This document shows positions 53,580 to 62,422 of a stretch of DNA of 64,000 nt, piece by piece. Source of the stretch: Fredericiella sp963839515 (lineage in GTDB: Bacteria; Chloroflexota; Anaerolineae; Caldilineales; Caldilineaceae); contig CAWIVN010000001.1 of NCBI GenBank assembly GCA_963839515.1, positions 1 through 64,000 on the forward strand. The letters are read 5' to 3'. A program made the translations under genes and the position numbers. The notes beneath the pieces were generated by a model. The model was given only the letters and a program-made list of their open reading frames with translations. It was not told the origin of the DNA and did no database searches. Each line of letters opens with the position of its first letter. Position 1 is the stretch's first letter.

Positions 53580-55947
53580 AGCGGGCTGAGATTGGATCGG
53601 CTAGATAGGACGTGAGCGGCGGTTGATACCAGGCGGGGCCGGCGGCTGGATGGAGAGCGCCTTGCGTGGGAGAGACAAGTTCGGCGAAGTCGCCTTGGCT
53701 TGCGTAGGGCGCGGCAGCATAAATGCCGCCGGCCATGGCGAAGAGGAGGCGGCCGTCGGGCAGCCAACCGGGGTGGACGATAGACTGTTCCACGTCGTCG
53801 AAAAGTACTGTGCCTGTGCTGGGCGGGATGTCGGCGGACGCGTCGGTGCGGCCGCTGCGCTCGGCCTCCAGATAGCGTGTAAGGTTGGCGGAATATGGCT
53901 GGAGGACGCCGGCAGGGCCGGACAGAAAGACCATCTCGTTTTCGCCGTTGACGGCAGGATCGCGCTGGTCGGCAGGGCCGGCGACCACGGGCGTCAGCGG
54001 GGGCTCCTTGTCGCCGCCGGAGGACAACGGATCGGGTACCGACAGCAGGAAAATGTCATTGCTGCCGTAGCGGTCGCTGGTGAACACCAAGTGGCGGCTG
54101 TCGGGCAGCCAGGCAGGGCGCCAGTCGCCGCCGGGGGCGAAGGTGAGCCGGGTCTGCTGCGAGCCGTCGGCCAGCATGACATAAATCTCGGGGTTGCCGT
54201 CACGCTGGGAGACAAAGGCAATCATGCGGCCGTCGGGCGACCAGGCGGGCAGGAGGTCGTCGCCGGCGCTGTCGGTGAGGCGGGTAGCCACGCACGCGAC
54301 GCTGGCGGCCTGGCTGGGACCGGCAGGCAGGTCGCCGCAGTCGGCCGCGGTGCGGTAGATCTCCCAGTCGCCGCTCTGACTATTCTGGAAGGCAAGATGG
54401 GTCCAGCCGGGCGACCAGCTGGGGTTTTCGCTGGAGCCGCCGTTCGGAATCGCGCGCGGCTGCGAGCCGTCGGCGTCGGCCACGTAGAGCGTGTGCGCGC
54501 CTTCGCTGCCGGCGGCATAGGCGATGGGCGCGGCCCAAGACTCCCATGTGGCGCCGGCGTCGAGCGAGCGCCAGGTGGTGCGGGTGAGATCTGCGCCCCA
54601 CTTGCCGCGGGCGACGGCGACCTGGTCTTGCGCCATGGTGGGGGAAAGGCTGAGCCGGTCCAGGCCAAGATCCTGCGGGTTTTGTACGGCGGGCAGCAGT
54701 TGCCAGGTGCGGCCGCTGTCGGCACTGCGGTACCATTCGCCCGATGGTAGCAGGTTGACGAGCACGGCGCCTTCATCGGCCGCAGCGTTGTCGGCTTCGG
54801 CGTTGTCGGCCGCGACGTATCGGCGCGCCATTTGCTTGGTTGCGTCTGCCTGGCCAAGCCAGGCGCTGGGGAAGGGGCCAAACTCCTCTATGCCGCCACT
54901 CTGCAAATCGGCGGTGGGTTGCGCGCTGAGCCAGCCGTTGCCGAAGAGGTAGAGCGTGGCGCCGTCCGGTGAGAGGCGGCCGGCGGTGGGAGGAACGGTA
55001 ACAAAGGGGACGACGGAAGCCAGGGTGAACGCCGCGCCGGCGGAATGCTCGAGCACCCAGAGACCGCGCGGGCGGACGAGATAGAGCCATGTGCCGGTCG
55101 CATCCAGCGCGAGCGGGCCGGATAGCCCTTCGACTGCCTGTGCGCCGGCCTCCATGGCATCGCCGCGTGAGACCAGGTAAATGCGATGCTGTGATGGTTC
55201 AAAGCCGAGCCAGTCGTAGGAGATAGCGGAAAGGCCCACCGGCGTAGTGACCGGGCGCAAAGCAGTGCTGGCCGACTGGTGTTCGATGGGCAGATCGACC
55301 TCTTGGCCGGTCTGCAGGTCGTAGGCATTATAGGTGCGGTAGTGGCGGTTGGGCGAGCCGCTGGTCTCGGTGTAGCCCACGTAGAGCAGATGCTGGTCCT
55401 GATCGACGGCGAGGTCAAAGAGGCTGGAGAAGGGCTCAGCCGCGGTGGGGCCAAAGGGTTCGGGCTCTGCCTGGAGGTCGGCGAGCGGCAGGGTGACCAC
55501 TGTGTAGCGGGAGAGGCCGCCAAACTGGGTCTGCGCCTGGCGCTGGATGATGAACAGGCGCCCACCTGGCGCTGCGGATTCGGCTGCCAGGGCTACGGCG
55601 TCGACGGCAAGCGGGGTCGAGACGTCGAGCGTGGCGCGCTCCAGCACTTGAATGCCTTCGAGTCGGGGGCTGGCAACAAAGATCCGGTCGGATGTGGCCA
55701 CGATCTGGGCGCCTGCGTCCGAAACCAGGGGCCCCAGGCGGGCGGAGACGCGCACGGGAGCGAGCGTGGCAGGATCGAGTTCATAGACCCGCTGCGCGGC
55801 GTCCAATACGTACACGGCGCCGTCGGGCGCCACTTCCCAGGCTAGAATGGGTTGGAGGGGAGTCCCTATGGCGGCCGCGACGGGGAGGGGGAGAGCCGTG
55901 ATTGCGAACAGGACGACGGTTGAAAAGAGCAGGCCAAGTTGACGCAT
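53578..55947 (-). CDS. secreted propeller protein with TolB-like repeats
   Basis: I place the start at ATG 55947, since CAAAAGGAGCAATCAC lies just upstream and a signal peptide follows (LLFSTVVLFAITALPLPVAAA); a longer open frame upstream lacks both. The 789-residue product begins with a beta-propeller of NHL/YVTN type (LAWEVAPDGAVYVLDAAQ and similar blades) and, from about residue 490, a PD40/TolB-like one: PSWSPGWTHLAFQN, PAWSPDGRMIAFVSQRDG and PAWLPDSRHLVFTSDRYGS. It is exported and probably binds proteins or polysaccharide; no catalytic residue is seen. The adjacent ABC exporter, transcribed before it on the same strand 66 bp away, may form a functional unit with it. Confidence 0.85.
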   Translation of the reverse strand: MRQLGLLFSTVVLFAITALPLPVAAAIGTPLQPILAWEVAPDGAVYVLDAAQRVYELDPATLAPVRVSARLGPLVSDAGAQIVATSDRIFVASPRLEGIQVLERATLDVSTPLAVDAVALAAESAAPGGRLFIIQRQAQTQFGGLSRYTVVTLPLADLQAEPEPFGPTAAEPFSSLFDLAVDQDQHLLYVGYTETSGSPNRHYRTYNAYDLQTGQEVDLPIEHQSASTALRPVTTPVGLSAISYDWLGFEPSQHRIYLVSRGDAMEAGAQAVEGLSGPLALDATGTWLYLVRPRGLWVLEHSAGAAFTLASVVPFVTVPPTAGRLSPDGATLYLFGNGWLSAQPTADLQSGGIEEFGPFPSAWLGQADATKQMARRYVAADNAEADNAAADEGAVLVNLLPSGEWYRSADSGRTWQLLPAVQNPQDLGLDRLSLSPTMAQDQVAVARGKWGADLTRTTWRSLDAGATWESWAAPIAYAAGSEGAHTLYVADADGSQPRAIPNGGSSENPSWSPGWTHLAFQNSQSGDWEIYRTAADCGDLPAGPSQAASVACVATRLTDSAGDDLLPAWSPDGRMIAFVSQRDGNPEIYVMLADGSQQTRLTFAPGGDWRPAWLPDSRHLVFTSDRYGSNDIFLLSVPDPLSSGGDKEPPLTPVVAGPADQRDPAVNGENEMVFLSGPAGVLQPYSANLTRYLEAERSGRTDASADIPPSTGTVLFDDVEQSIVHPGWLPDGRLLFAMAGGIYAAAPYASQGDFAELVSPTQGALHPAAGPAWYQPPLTSYLADPISAR

Positions 55948-56012
55948 GTGATTGCTCCTTTTGTTGCGGATGGGCCGACGATCGCCAAACAAACACGGCA
56001 CGAGATTATACA

Positions 56013-58415
56013 TTACTCGTAGGCAAGGCTCTCGCGCACGCTGACGCGGCTGGCGGAGCGGGCGGGGAGGCCGCTGGCGGCGATGGCGAGCACAGTGATG
56101 ATGCCCAACCAGAGGAGCGAACCGATAGGGGTGTATTGGTAGACTAGCGAGCTGCCGAGGGCGGCGCTCAGCCCGCTGACCATCAACTGGCCGGCGGGGA
56201 TGCTGAGCGGCCAGGCAATGAGCCAGCTTAACCAGCCGAGGATGAGGCCCTCGCCGATGAACTGGCCGGCCACGGCGGCGGAAGAGGCGCCAATGGCGCG
56301 CAGCACGCCGATCTCGCGGCGGCGCTCCAGCACGTTGAGCGAGAGCACGCCGCTGAGCGCCAGGCTGCCCACGACGCCGATCACGATAGCCATGACGGCC
56401 AGCAGCGTGATGATGACGGCGAATTGGGCATTGATGCCGTCGATGATTTCGACAGACGTGTCCTTGCCAAAGACCGAGCCGGCCTGCAAACGTACCCGCT
56501 GGTCGGTGTAGACACTGCGCAGGCGTTGTGCCAGTTCACGGACGCTGGTGCTGTCTTTGTTCTTGGCTTGGATCCAGATGGTGGTGGCGCGGTTGAGCTG
56601 ATGCTCGGCGCGTCCCAGCGCCGCACGCGGGACGTGGGCGGACACGCTGATGATGGGATCAAACAGGAGGCCAACTACCCGCCAGTCGGATTCCTTGTCG
56701 ACGCCAATCTTGAGTGTGACGGTGTCGCCGATCGCAACACCGGCGTCGTTGGCCACTTTCTGGTTGAGCACGACAACGTTACCGTCGCTGGGCTCCAGCC
56801 AGCGCCCGGCCACCATCTGGGGGCCATAGAGGTTCGTCGGCAGCGGCACGCCAAACACCGCAACGCGCTTATCGTCGTTGGACTCGGGCCGGCCTGCCAG
56901 ACGAATGGTGGCGTTCTCCAGGGCCCACACTTCGACGGCCTGGACGCCGGGTTGGCTGAGAGCGATATCCTGGAGGCGGTCGACGCGCTCGGAGCGTTCG
57001 GTGGCGAAGTTAACGTCGAAGCGCAAGATGGAGAAGAGCAGGTCGCCGAACGTATAGCGGGCGGCGTCGCGCGTAGTCATGACGGTCATGAAGATCAGGC
57101 CGCTGAGCACGAGGGTGATCTCGGTGAGAATGACGCGCTGCTTGTGGCGAAAGGTGTTGCTGATGGTGAGCGCGAGCAGCTCGGGCAAGTAGCGCAGCTT
57201 TGCCATAAGGCGGTCGAGCAGCGTGGCTTCGGCGCGCAGACCGTAGTTGCTGATCGCCTCGCGCACCGTGATGCGCGAGCCGTTCCACAGGGGGGCGAGG
57301 CTCGCCAGCACGGGTGCTACCAAGGCGATCACGACCTGCGCCTGGATAGCCAGCGGCGACAGTTCAAAGGCGCCTTCGGCGTTGAAGGCGGCCATCAGGT
57401 AGTCGCCCAAGGCACGTGCGGCCCAGGCGCTCAAGGGAATCGAAATCACGAGGGCCATCACGCCGTAGGCAAAGACGATGGTGAGATAGAGGAGGAAGAT
57501 GGTGCGCGTGCGCGCCCCGATGGCCTTGAGGATGCCGATCTGGTTGATCTGGCGGTTGATCAGCGCCGTGATCGTGTTGTAGACGAGGAACAGGCCGAGG
57601 ATGAGCGCGATGGCGGCCATGAAGCCCATGATAAAGAACAGCCCATCGAGTGGGTCCTGGAAGAAATGCTTGGAAGGGTCGGCGATGCTGCCGCCGCGCG
57701 GGGAGGCGCCGCCAACCATGACTTTTTGCTTTTCCAGCTTGTCCTGCATCTCGCCGGCGATAGCCGTGGCATGCTCGACATCAAAGCGATCGATGCCGGC
57801 AAAGACGCGGTTGAAGTTTTCGCTGCCGGTAAGATGGCCGAACTGCTCGAGCGAGGTGTAGAACTGGGCGTTGCCGCCAAAGCTGGGCGGCTGGACGACT
57901 TGGTCGTAGATCACGCTGCCGATGGTCACGACGGTTTCGCGGCTGTCGACGCGAATGTAGACGCGGTCACCCTCGTGGATGTGGAAGGCGGCGTCGCCGC
58001 CCTGGCCAATGCCAAACACCTTCTTGTGCGGCCACTCGCCGCTGATCAGGTCGTACTTGGAGAGGAATTGGTGGTCGTAGTCTTTGCGTGCGTTGAGACC
58101 GGCAGGTTGCCAGGGATCAGTGGGCGAGAGCCGCCATTCGATTCCCTGCTGCGCCACCCCCTCGACGGCCGTCACGCCGCCGAGGTGTGAGAGCACCTCC
58201 AACGATTTTTCGTCTACGCCGGGATCGGTCCAAAGATAGATCGTCGGGGGAGAGGACATGCGCCACGACATCTGCATGCCGGCGATCATAAACTGGCGCG
58301 TGCCGATAATCATGCCGATGGCGAAGGTGCCGACGGCGATGATCAACACTACCTGGATTGTGCGCCCTTTGTTTTCCCAGAGGTCGCGCCAGACCTTGTC
58401 CCACAACACGCCCAT
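56013..58415 (-). CDS. MacB/FtsX-type ABC transporter permease
   Basis: About 800 residues. ATG at 58415 (MGVLWDKVW) is preferred; a GTG 24 bp upstream is possible. The layout is that of large type VII ABC permeases with duplicated halves: helix 1 (WENKGRTIQVVLIIAVGTFAIG), a large extracytoplasmic domain, three helices with PLDGLFFIMGFMAAIALILG and ALIVFAYGVMALVIS (nt about 57400-57650), then LLALTISNTFRHKQRVILTE starting the second half, another extracytoplasmic domain, and a C-terminal set ending in LAIAASGLPARSASRVSVRESLAYE. Such permeases work mechanically on envelope lipoproteins or peptides. It is coupled to the ATPase 21 bp upstream. Confidence 0.92.
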   Translation of the reverse strand: MGVLWDKVWRDLWENKGRTIQVVLIIAVGTFAIGMIIGTRQFMIAGMQMSWRMSSPPTIYLWTDPGVDEKSLEVLSHLGGVTAVEGVAQQGIEWRLSPTDPWQPAGLNARKDYDHQFLSKYDLISGEWPHKKVFGIGQGGDAAFHIHEGDRVYIRVDSRETVVTIGSVIYDQVVQPPSFGGNAQFYTSLEQFGHLTGSENFNRVFAGIDRFDVEHATAIAGEMQDKLEKQKVMVGGASPRGGSIADPSKHFFQDPLDGLFFIMGFMAAIALILGLFLVYNTITALINRQINQIGILKAIGARTRTIFLLYLTIVFAYGVMALVISIPLSAWAARALGDYLMAAFNAEGAFELSPLAIQAQVVIALVAPVLASLAPLWNGSRITVREAISNYGLRAEATLLDRLMAKLRYLPELLALTISNTFRHKQRVILTEITLVLSGLIFMTVMTTRDAARYTFGDLLFSILRFDVNFATERSERVDRLQDIALSQPGVQAVEVWALENATIRLAGRPESNDDKRVAVFGVPLPTNLYGPQMVAGRWLEPSDGNVVVLNQKVANDAGVAIGDTVTLKIGVDKESDWRVVGLLFDPIISVSAHVPRAALGRAEHQLNRATTIWIQAKNKDSTSVRELAQRLRSVYTDQRVRLQAGSVFGKDTSVEIIDGINAQFAVIITLLAVMAIVIGVVGSLALSGVLSLNVLERRREIGVLRAIGASSAAVAGQFIGEGLILGWLSWLIAWPLSIPAGQLMVSGLSAALGSSLVYQYTPIGSLLWLGIITVLAIAASGLPARSASRVSVRESLAYE

Positions 58416-58460
58416 AGCGCTGTGCTCATTTCGCCGCACGCAGGCGTGCGGATTGAACGG

Positions 58461-59162
58461 TTAGAAATGATCGCCGATGATCTGCCCGTCGGCGATCTCG
58501 ATCTTGCGCGGCACCGTGTGTGCCAGTTCCTTGTCATGGGTGACGACGACCATCGTCTTGCCGTCGGCTACAAACTGGTGAAAAAGGTCAAATATACGAT
58601 GCGCTGTTTCCTGGTCCAGGTTGCCGGTCGGCTCGTCGGCGACGATCAGGGGCGGGTCATTGGCCAGGGCGCGCACGATAGCCGCGCGCTGCTGTTGGCC
58701 GCCGCTGACCATACTGGGCAGTTTGTACGCCTGGTCGGCCAATCCGACCATGTCGAGCAGGTGGAGCGAGCGGGCACGGCGCTCGCGCGGCGAGTATTTG
58801 CCGGCCAGGTCCATGGGCAGGATAACATTTTTGAGCAGCGTCAGCGCCGGCAGCAGCTGAAAAAACTGGAAGATGATGCCAACGCATTGACCGCGCCAGC
58901 GCGCCAGGCCGTTTTCGCTCAGCTTATGCACCGGCTGGCCCAGCACCATCACCTCGCCGGCGGTGGGGCGGTCGATGCCGGTGATCATATTGAGCAGGGT
59001 GGACTTGCCGCTGCCGGAGGGGCCGACGATCGCGACGAACTCGCCGGCAGTCACCTGGAGGGAGACACTCTTGAGGATCTCGATCTCGCTGCCACCCACG
59101 GTATAGCGCTTGACGACGTCGTGCAGTTCGATGATTGATTCTGAGAAGCTAGGCGGCTGCAT
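58461..59162 (-). CDS. LolD/MacB-type ABC ATPase
   Basis: 233 residues, a normal size. VGPSGSGKSTLLNMITGIDRPT (Walker A) is followed by the X-loop-like AGEVMVLGQPV, MVSGGQQQRAAIVRALA (signature with Val for the usual Leu), LIVADEPTGNLD (Walker B and the GNLD seen in all LolD/MacB ATPases) and VVVTHDKELA (H loop). It drives the permease downstream on the same strand. The F5-like hairpin GCCGCACGC...GCGTGCGG lies in the 21-45 bp between them, covering the permease ribosome-binding area. Confidence 0.95.
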   Translation of the reverse strand: MQPPSFSESIIELHDVVKRYTVGGSEIEILKSVSLQVTAGEFVAIVGPSGSGKSTLLNMITGIDRPTAGEVMVLGQPVHKLSENGLARWRGQCVGIIFQFFQLLPALTLLKNVILPMDLAGKYSPRERRARSLHLLDMVGLADQAYKLPSMVSGGQQQRAAIVRALANDPPLIVADEPTGNLDQETAHRIFDLFHQFVADGKTMVVVTHDKELAHTVPRKIEIADGQIIGDHF

Positions 59163-59426
59163 ACAATAGAACCCGGCTATTGCGGTGGCACGTGTGTTAG
59201 CTTTGTCACATCTTGATCATTATAGCATACGCAATTTTGGCGTTGGGCGTCGCGGGTCGTTGCAGGTGCGGCGCGCCGGCAGTCAGTCCTGCAGATGTCA
59301 AGCTGGTGCCAAGGGCGCCACAAAGAAGCCTGACCGCCTGGAGGTGTGGCCTTGGGCTTTGACAGGGGTGGTCAACTCTGCTAACGTTCGAGCATTATTT
59401 TGAAGCAGTCAGCAGAGGAGTTCAGA

Positions 59427-60524
59427 TTGTCGCAGCCAGCAGTTCCCTCCAGCTCTACGCCTCGCGCCTTTGAGTTGGGGGTATTTACCTTTGCCGAGCT
59501 TACATCCGATCCTGTGACCGGGGCCATGATCAGCCCTGCCCAGCGGCTGCATAACCTGCTGGAGGCCATCGAACTGGCCGACCAGGTGGGGTTGGACGTG
59601 TTTGGGGTGGGCGAGCATCACCGGCCGGACTATGTCTCGTCTGCTCCCGCGGTCATCTTGGGCGCTGCCGCGAGCCGCACAAAGACCATCCGCTTGACCA
59701 CGGCGGTAACCGTGCTGAGCTCCGACGATCCGGTGCGGGTGTTTCAAAGCTTTGCCACGCTCGACCTGCTGTCGGGCGGGCGCGCCGAGATCATGGCGGG
59801 CCGCGGGTCGTTTATCGAATCGTTTCCTCTCTTTGGCTACGACCTGCAGGACTACGACGCGTTGTTCTCCGAAAAGCTGGATCTGCTGCTCAAACTGCGC
59901 GAGAGCGAGAAAGTGACCTGGTCGGGCAAGCACCGGGCGGCGCTGCGCGGGTTGGGCGTCTACCCGCGGCCGATCCAGCAGCCGCTGCCGGTGTGGATTG
60001 CGGTGGGCGGCACGCCGGAATCGGCCGCGCGGGCAGGACGGTTGGGGCTGCCGATGGCGTTGGCCATTATCGGCGGGATGCCCGAGCGGTTCGCACCGTT
60101 TGCGGAGCTATATCGGCAGGCGGCACGCGAGGTGGGGCGCGACCCGGCGCAGTTGGCAGTGAGCATTAACTCGCACGGTTTTATCGCCGACAGCACGCAG
60201 CAGGCAATGGACGGCTATTATCCGTCCGCCACGGTGGTGATGAACAAGATCGGCCGCGAGCGCGGTTGGGCGCCGGCCACGCGCCAGCAGCTTGAGGCGT
60301 CACGCACGCTGCGCGGGGCCGACTTTGTGGGCACGCCGGACGAGATCGTGGAAAAGATGTTGTTCCAACACGAGATCTTTGGTCATCAGCGCTGCCTGCT
60401 GCAATTGGGCGTGGGGACGATCGAGCAAGCCAAGGTGATGCGTGCCATTGAGCTGCTGGGAACGAAGGTGGCCCCGGTGGTGCGGCAGGAGATTACACGG
60501 CGGGCAGGTGCGGTGGTGGGATAG
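59427..60524 (+). CDS. luciferase-like (LLM) flavin oxidoreductase
   Basis: 365 residues. I choose TTG 59427, with AGAGGAGTTCAGA 8 bp upstream, over a TTG at 59400. The fold is an (alpha/beta)8 barrel for F420 or FMN: FELGVFTFAELTSDP, QVGLDVFGVGEHHRPDYVSS (active-site region EHH), TKTIRLTTAVTVLSSDDP, RAEIMAGRGSFIESFPLFG and PLPVWIAVGGTPESAARAG. This matches the Nitro_FMN/LLM subfamily with GEHHRPD. The substrate is unknown; no cluster partner is apparent, since the next gene is a defence-like ATPase 113 bp away. Confidence 0.92.
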   Translation: MSQPAVPSSSTPRAFELGVFTFAELTSDPVTGAMISPAQRLHNLLEAIELADQVGLDVFGVGEHHRPDYVSSAPAVILGAAASRTKTIRLTTAVTVLSSDDPVRVFQSFATLDLLSGGRAEIMAGRGSFIESFPLFGYDLQDYDALFSEKLDLLLKLRESEKVTWSGKHRAALRGLGVYPRPIQQPLPVWIAVGGTPESAARAGRLGLPMALAIIGGMPERFAPFAELYRQAAREVGRDPAQLAVSINSHGFIADSTQQAMDGYYPSATVVMNKIGRERGWAPATRQQLEASRTLRGADFVGTPDEIVEKMLFQHEIFGHQRCLLQLGVGTIEQAKVMRAIELLGTKVAPVVRQEITRRAGAVVG

Positions 60525-60637
60525 CCTGAATCGGAGTTCAGGTTTTGTCATCGTGGTTGCAATTGGCTTGGGAATAGGTTACTATATCTTCAAGATACAG
60601 TACATTTCGGTTTGCCAGCAGCCCCGGAGGCAAAATA

Positions 60638-62419
60638 ATGTTGCTCGAATGGACGATCGGTAACTTCAAGTCTGTTGCCGGTCCTGTCACCCTACCGCTT
60701 GCTCCTCTTACGATTCTCGTCGGCGCCAACAGCTCAGGCAAAAGCACAATTCTGCAGTCGATCCTAGCGGTTATGCAGACCTTTGGCTCGCCAGTGTCAT
60801 CCTCAGTTCACCCCTTGATTCTAAATGGTGAATACCTAAAGCTTGGGACATGGAAGGATGTGTTGCACCAAGGGCAGCAGGATGCGGTGCTCTCAATTGG
60901 CTTTCGCCTGCGCGCCGAGAGTGGTTTTACCATCAAGGTGGATGCCACGTGCCGGTTGGTCACGAACAGCCTGGACGAACTGCCGCGCCTTGTCTTGGAC
61001 AGCGCCTTCATCGGCTCTGATGACGCACAGGTGCGAATCGTGCGGTACGAACTGGACAAGTCGATTGATGCGGATCTGCGCTCCGACGGCAGCAACTATC
61101 GCTTCGCTGAACTTGCGCCACGGGCGCCGGCGGCACTGCCGGTAGCACCAAAGGTTGAGCTGAGGCCGAAGGTTGATCACTTGCTGCCGAGCGGCTACTG
61201 GGAGCAATTCGACACAAACCTAGATCAACTGGAAAAGGCCTTGCGCTTGTGTGAATTGTGCATGCGCACCCCGGATGCAGTGCCGCCGGCGCAGGATCAG
61301 TTGCAGAGAATCCCGCTGGACTCCCGGTTGGGCGAGGAGTTTCGTACGACACTGCGAAATGTCCTAAAGCCGAATATGGATCGGCTGCCCCAAACACAGG
61401 GCTATGAGACGGGCTGGCAGCTTTTTCAGTATTGCCGGACGGTAGGGGACTGGGTCAAGGAGGCGGCGGCGAAGCTGCCCGCTCCGATTCGTGCCAGAAT
61501 CGCCAGTGACCTGCGCAACGAGCGGCCAAATACCATTGAGCGAATGCGCAAAGCTAAGAACTATAAGCCGGACTACGCTTGGCGCCTAGAGCCGCTCCCG
61601 GGGAAACTGGATAGCTATCGTACTACTACGATCGACTATTTTGTCAAGCGCATTGGGTATTTGGGACCGCTGCGCGACGATCCACGCGCCATCTATGCCC
61701 TGCCGCCCGTGCCGGAGGATTCAGATTTGGGTACGCGCGGCGAGTATACGGCGGCCGTGCTGCAACATCACCACAATGACATTGTATGGTGCCCTATTCC
61801 AGGCGATACGGCATACAAAGCAACCAGGATGCCGCTGGGTAAGGCGGTAGCACAGTGGTTAGTGTACATGGGCCTGGTGGACGATGTTACGGCTTGCGAC
61901 CGCGGCAAGATAGGAACGGAATTGGTGCTCCATGTGGCCGATGTGCACTTGCCGTTGGACCTGACGAGCGTAGGCGTCGGCGTGAGCCAGGTGCTGCCCA
62001 GCATCGTGATGGGGCTGATGGCGCCACCAGGGAGCACGTTGTTGCTGGAACAGCCGGAGCTGCACCTGCATCCCAAGGTGCAGTCAATCTTGGGCGATTT
62101 TCTTCTAGGCATGGTGCACAGTGGTCGCCAATGTATCGTGGAGAGTCACAGCGAGTACTTAGTTAATCGGCTGCGGCGGCGCATCGCCGAGGCGCCAAGC
62201 GACACGATCCAGAAGTGTATACAGATGTATTTTGTCGAGCGCGAGCGCGGCGAATCGATCTTTCGCACGGTCGAGCCAAATGAATATGGTGCCATACCAG
62301 ACTGGCCACGAGGATTTTTCGACCAGGGGCCGGACGAGGCGAAGCTGATCATCGAAGCTGCCGGAGCCAAGCGAAAACGCAAGGTTGAAGCTCTCAGGCC
62401 GACGGGCAGGGGGCAGTGA
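60638..62419 (+). CDS. AAA/ABC-type ATPase with DUF3696-like C terminus
   Basis: ATG 60638 follows CCCCGGAGGCAAAATA. The 593-residue protein begins LLEWTIGNFKSVAGPVTLPL, a RecF/SMC-type N strand, with GANSSGKST (residues 29-37) as Walker A. A middle helical region follows, and the ATPase closes in TSVGVGVSQVLPSIV (signature-like, about 445), LLLEQPELHLHPKVQS (Walker B, about 467) and CIVESHSEYLVNRL (His switch, about 500). The C terminus YFVERERGESIFRTVEPNEYG and WPRGFFDQGPDEA is the DUF3696 type. Such ATPases, like OLD and PtuA, sit in conflict systems and switch a partner on sensing DNA or phage. It is separated by 3 bp from its partner gene. Confidence 0.9.
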   Translation: MLLEWTIGNFKSVAGPVTLPLAPLTILVGANSSGKSTILQSILAVMQTFGSPVSSSVHPLILNGEYLKLGTWKDVLHQGQQDAVLSIGFRLRAESGFTIKVDATCRLVTNSLDELPRLVLDSAFIGSDDAQVRIVRYELDKSIDADLRSDGSNYRFAELAPRAPAALPVAPKVELRPKVDHLLPSGYWEQFDTNLDQLEKALRLCELCMRTPDAVPPAQDQLQRIPLDSRLGEEFRTTLRNVLKPNMDRLPQTQGYETGWQLFQYCRTVGDWVKEAAAKLPAPIRARIASDLRNERPNTIERMRKAKNYKPDYAWRLEPLPGKLDSYRTTTIDYFVKRIGYLGPLRDDPRAIYALPPVPEDSDLGTRGEYTAAVLQHHHNDIVWCPIPGDTAYKATRMPLGKAVAQWLVYMGLVDDVTACDRGKIGTELVLHVADVHLPLDLTSVGVGVSQVLPSIVMGLMAPPGSTLLLEQPELHLHPKVQSILGDFLLGMVHSGRQCIVESHSEYLVNRLRRRIAEAPSDTIQKCIQMYFVERERGESIFRTVEPNEYGAIPDWPRGFFDQGPDEAKLIIEAAGAKRKRKVEALRPTGRGQ

Positions 62420-62422
62420 TAT

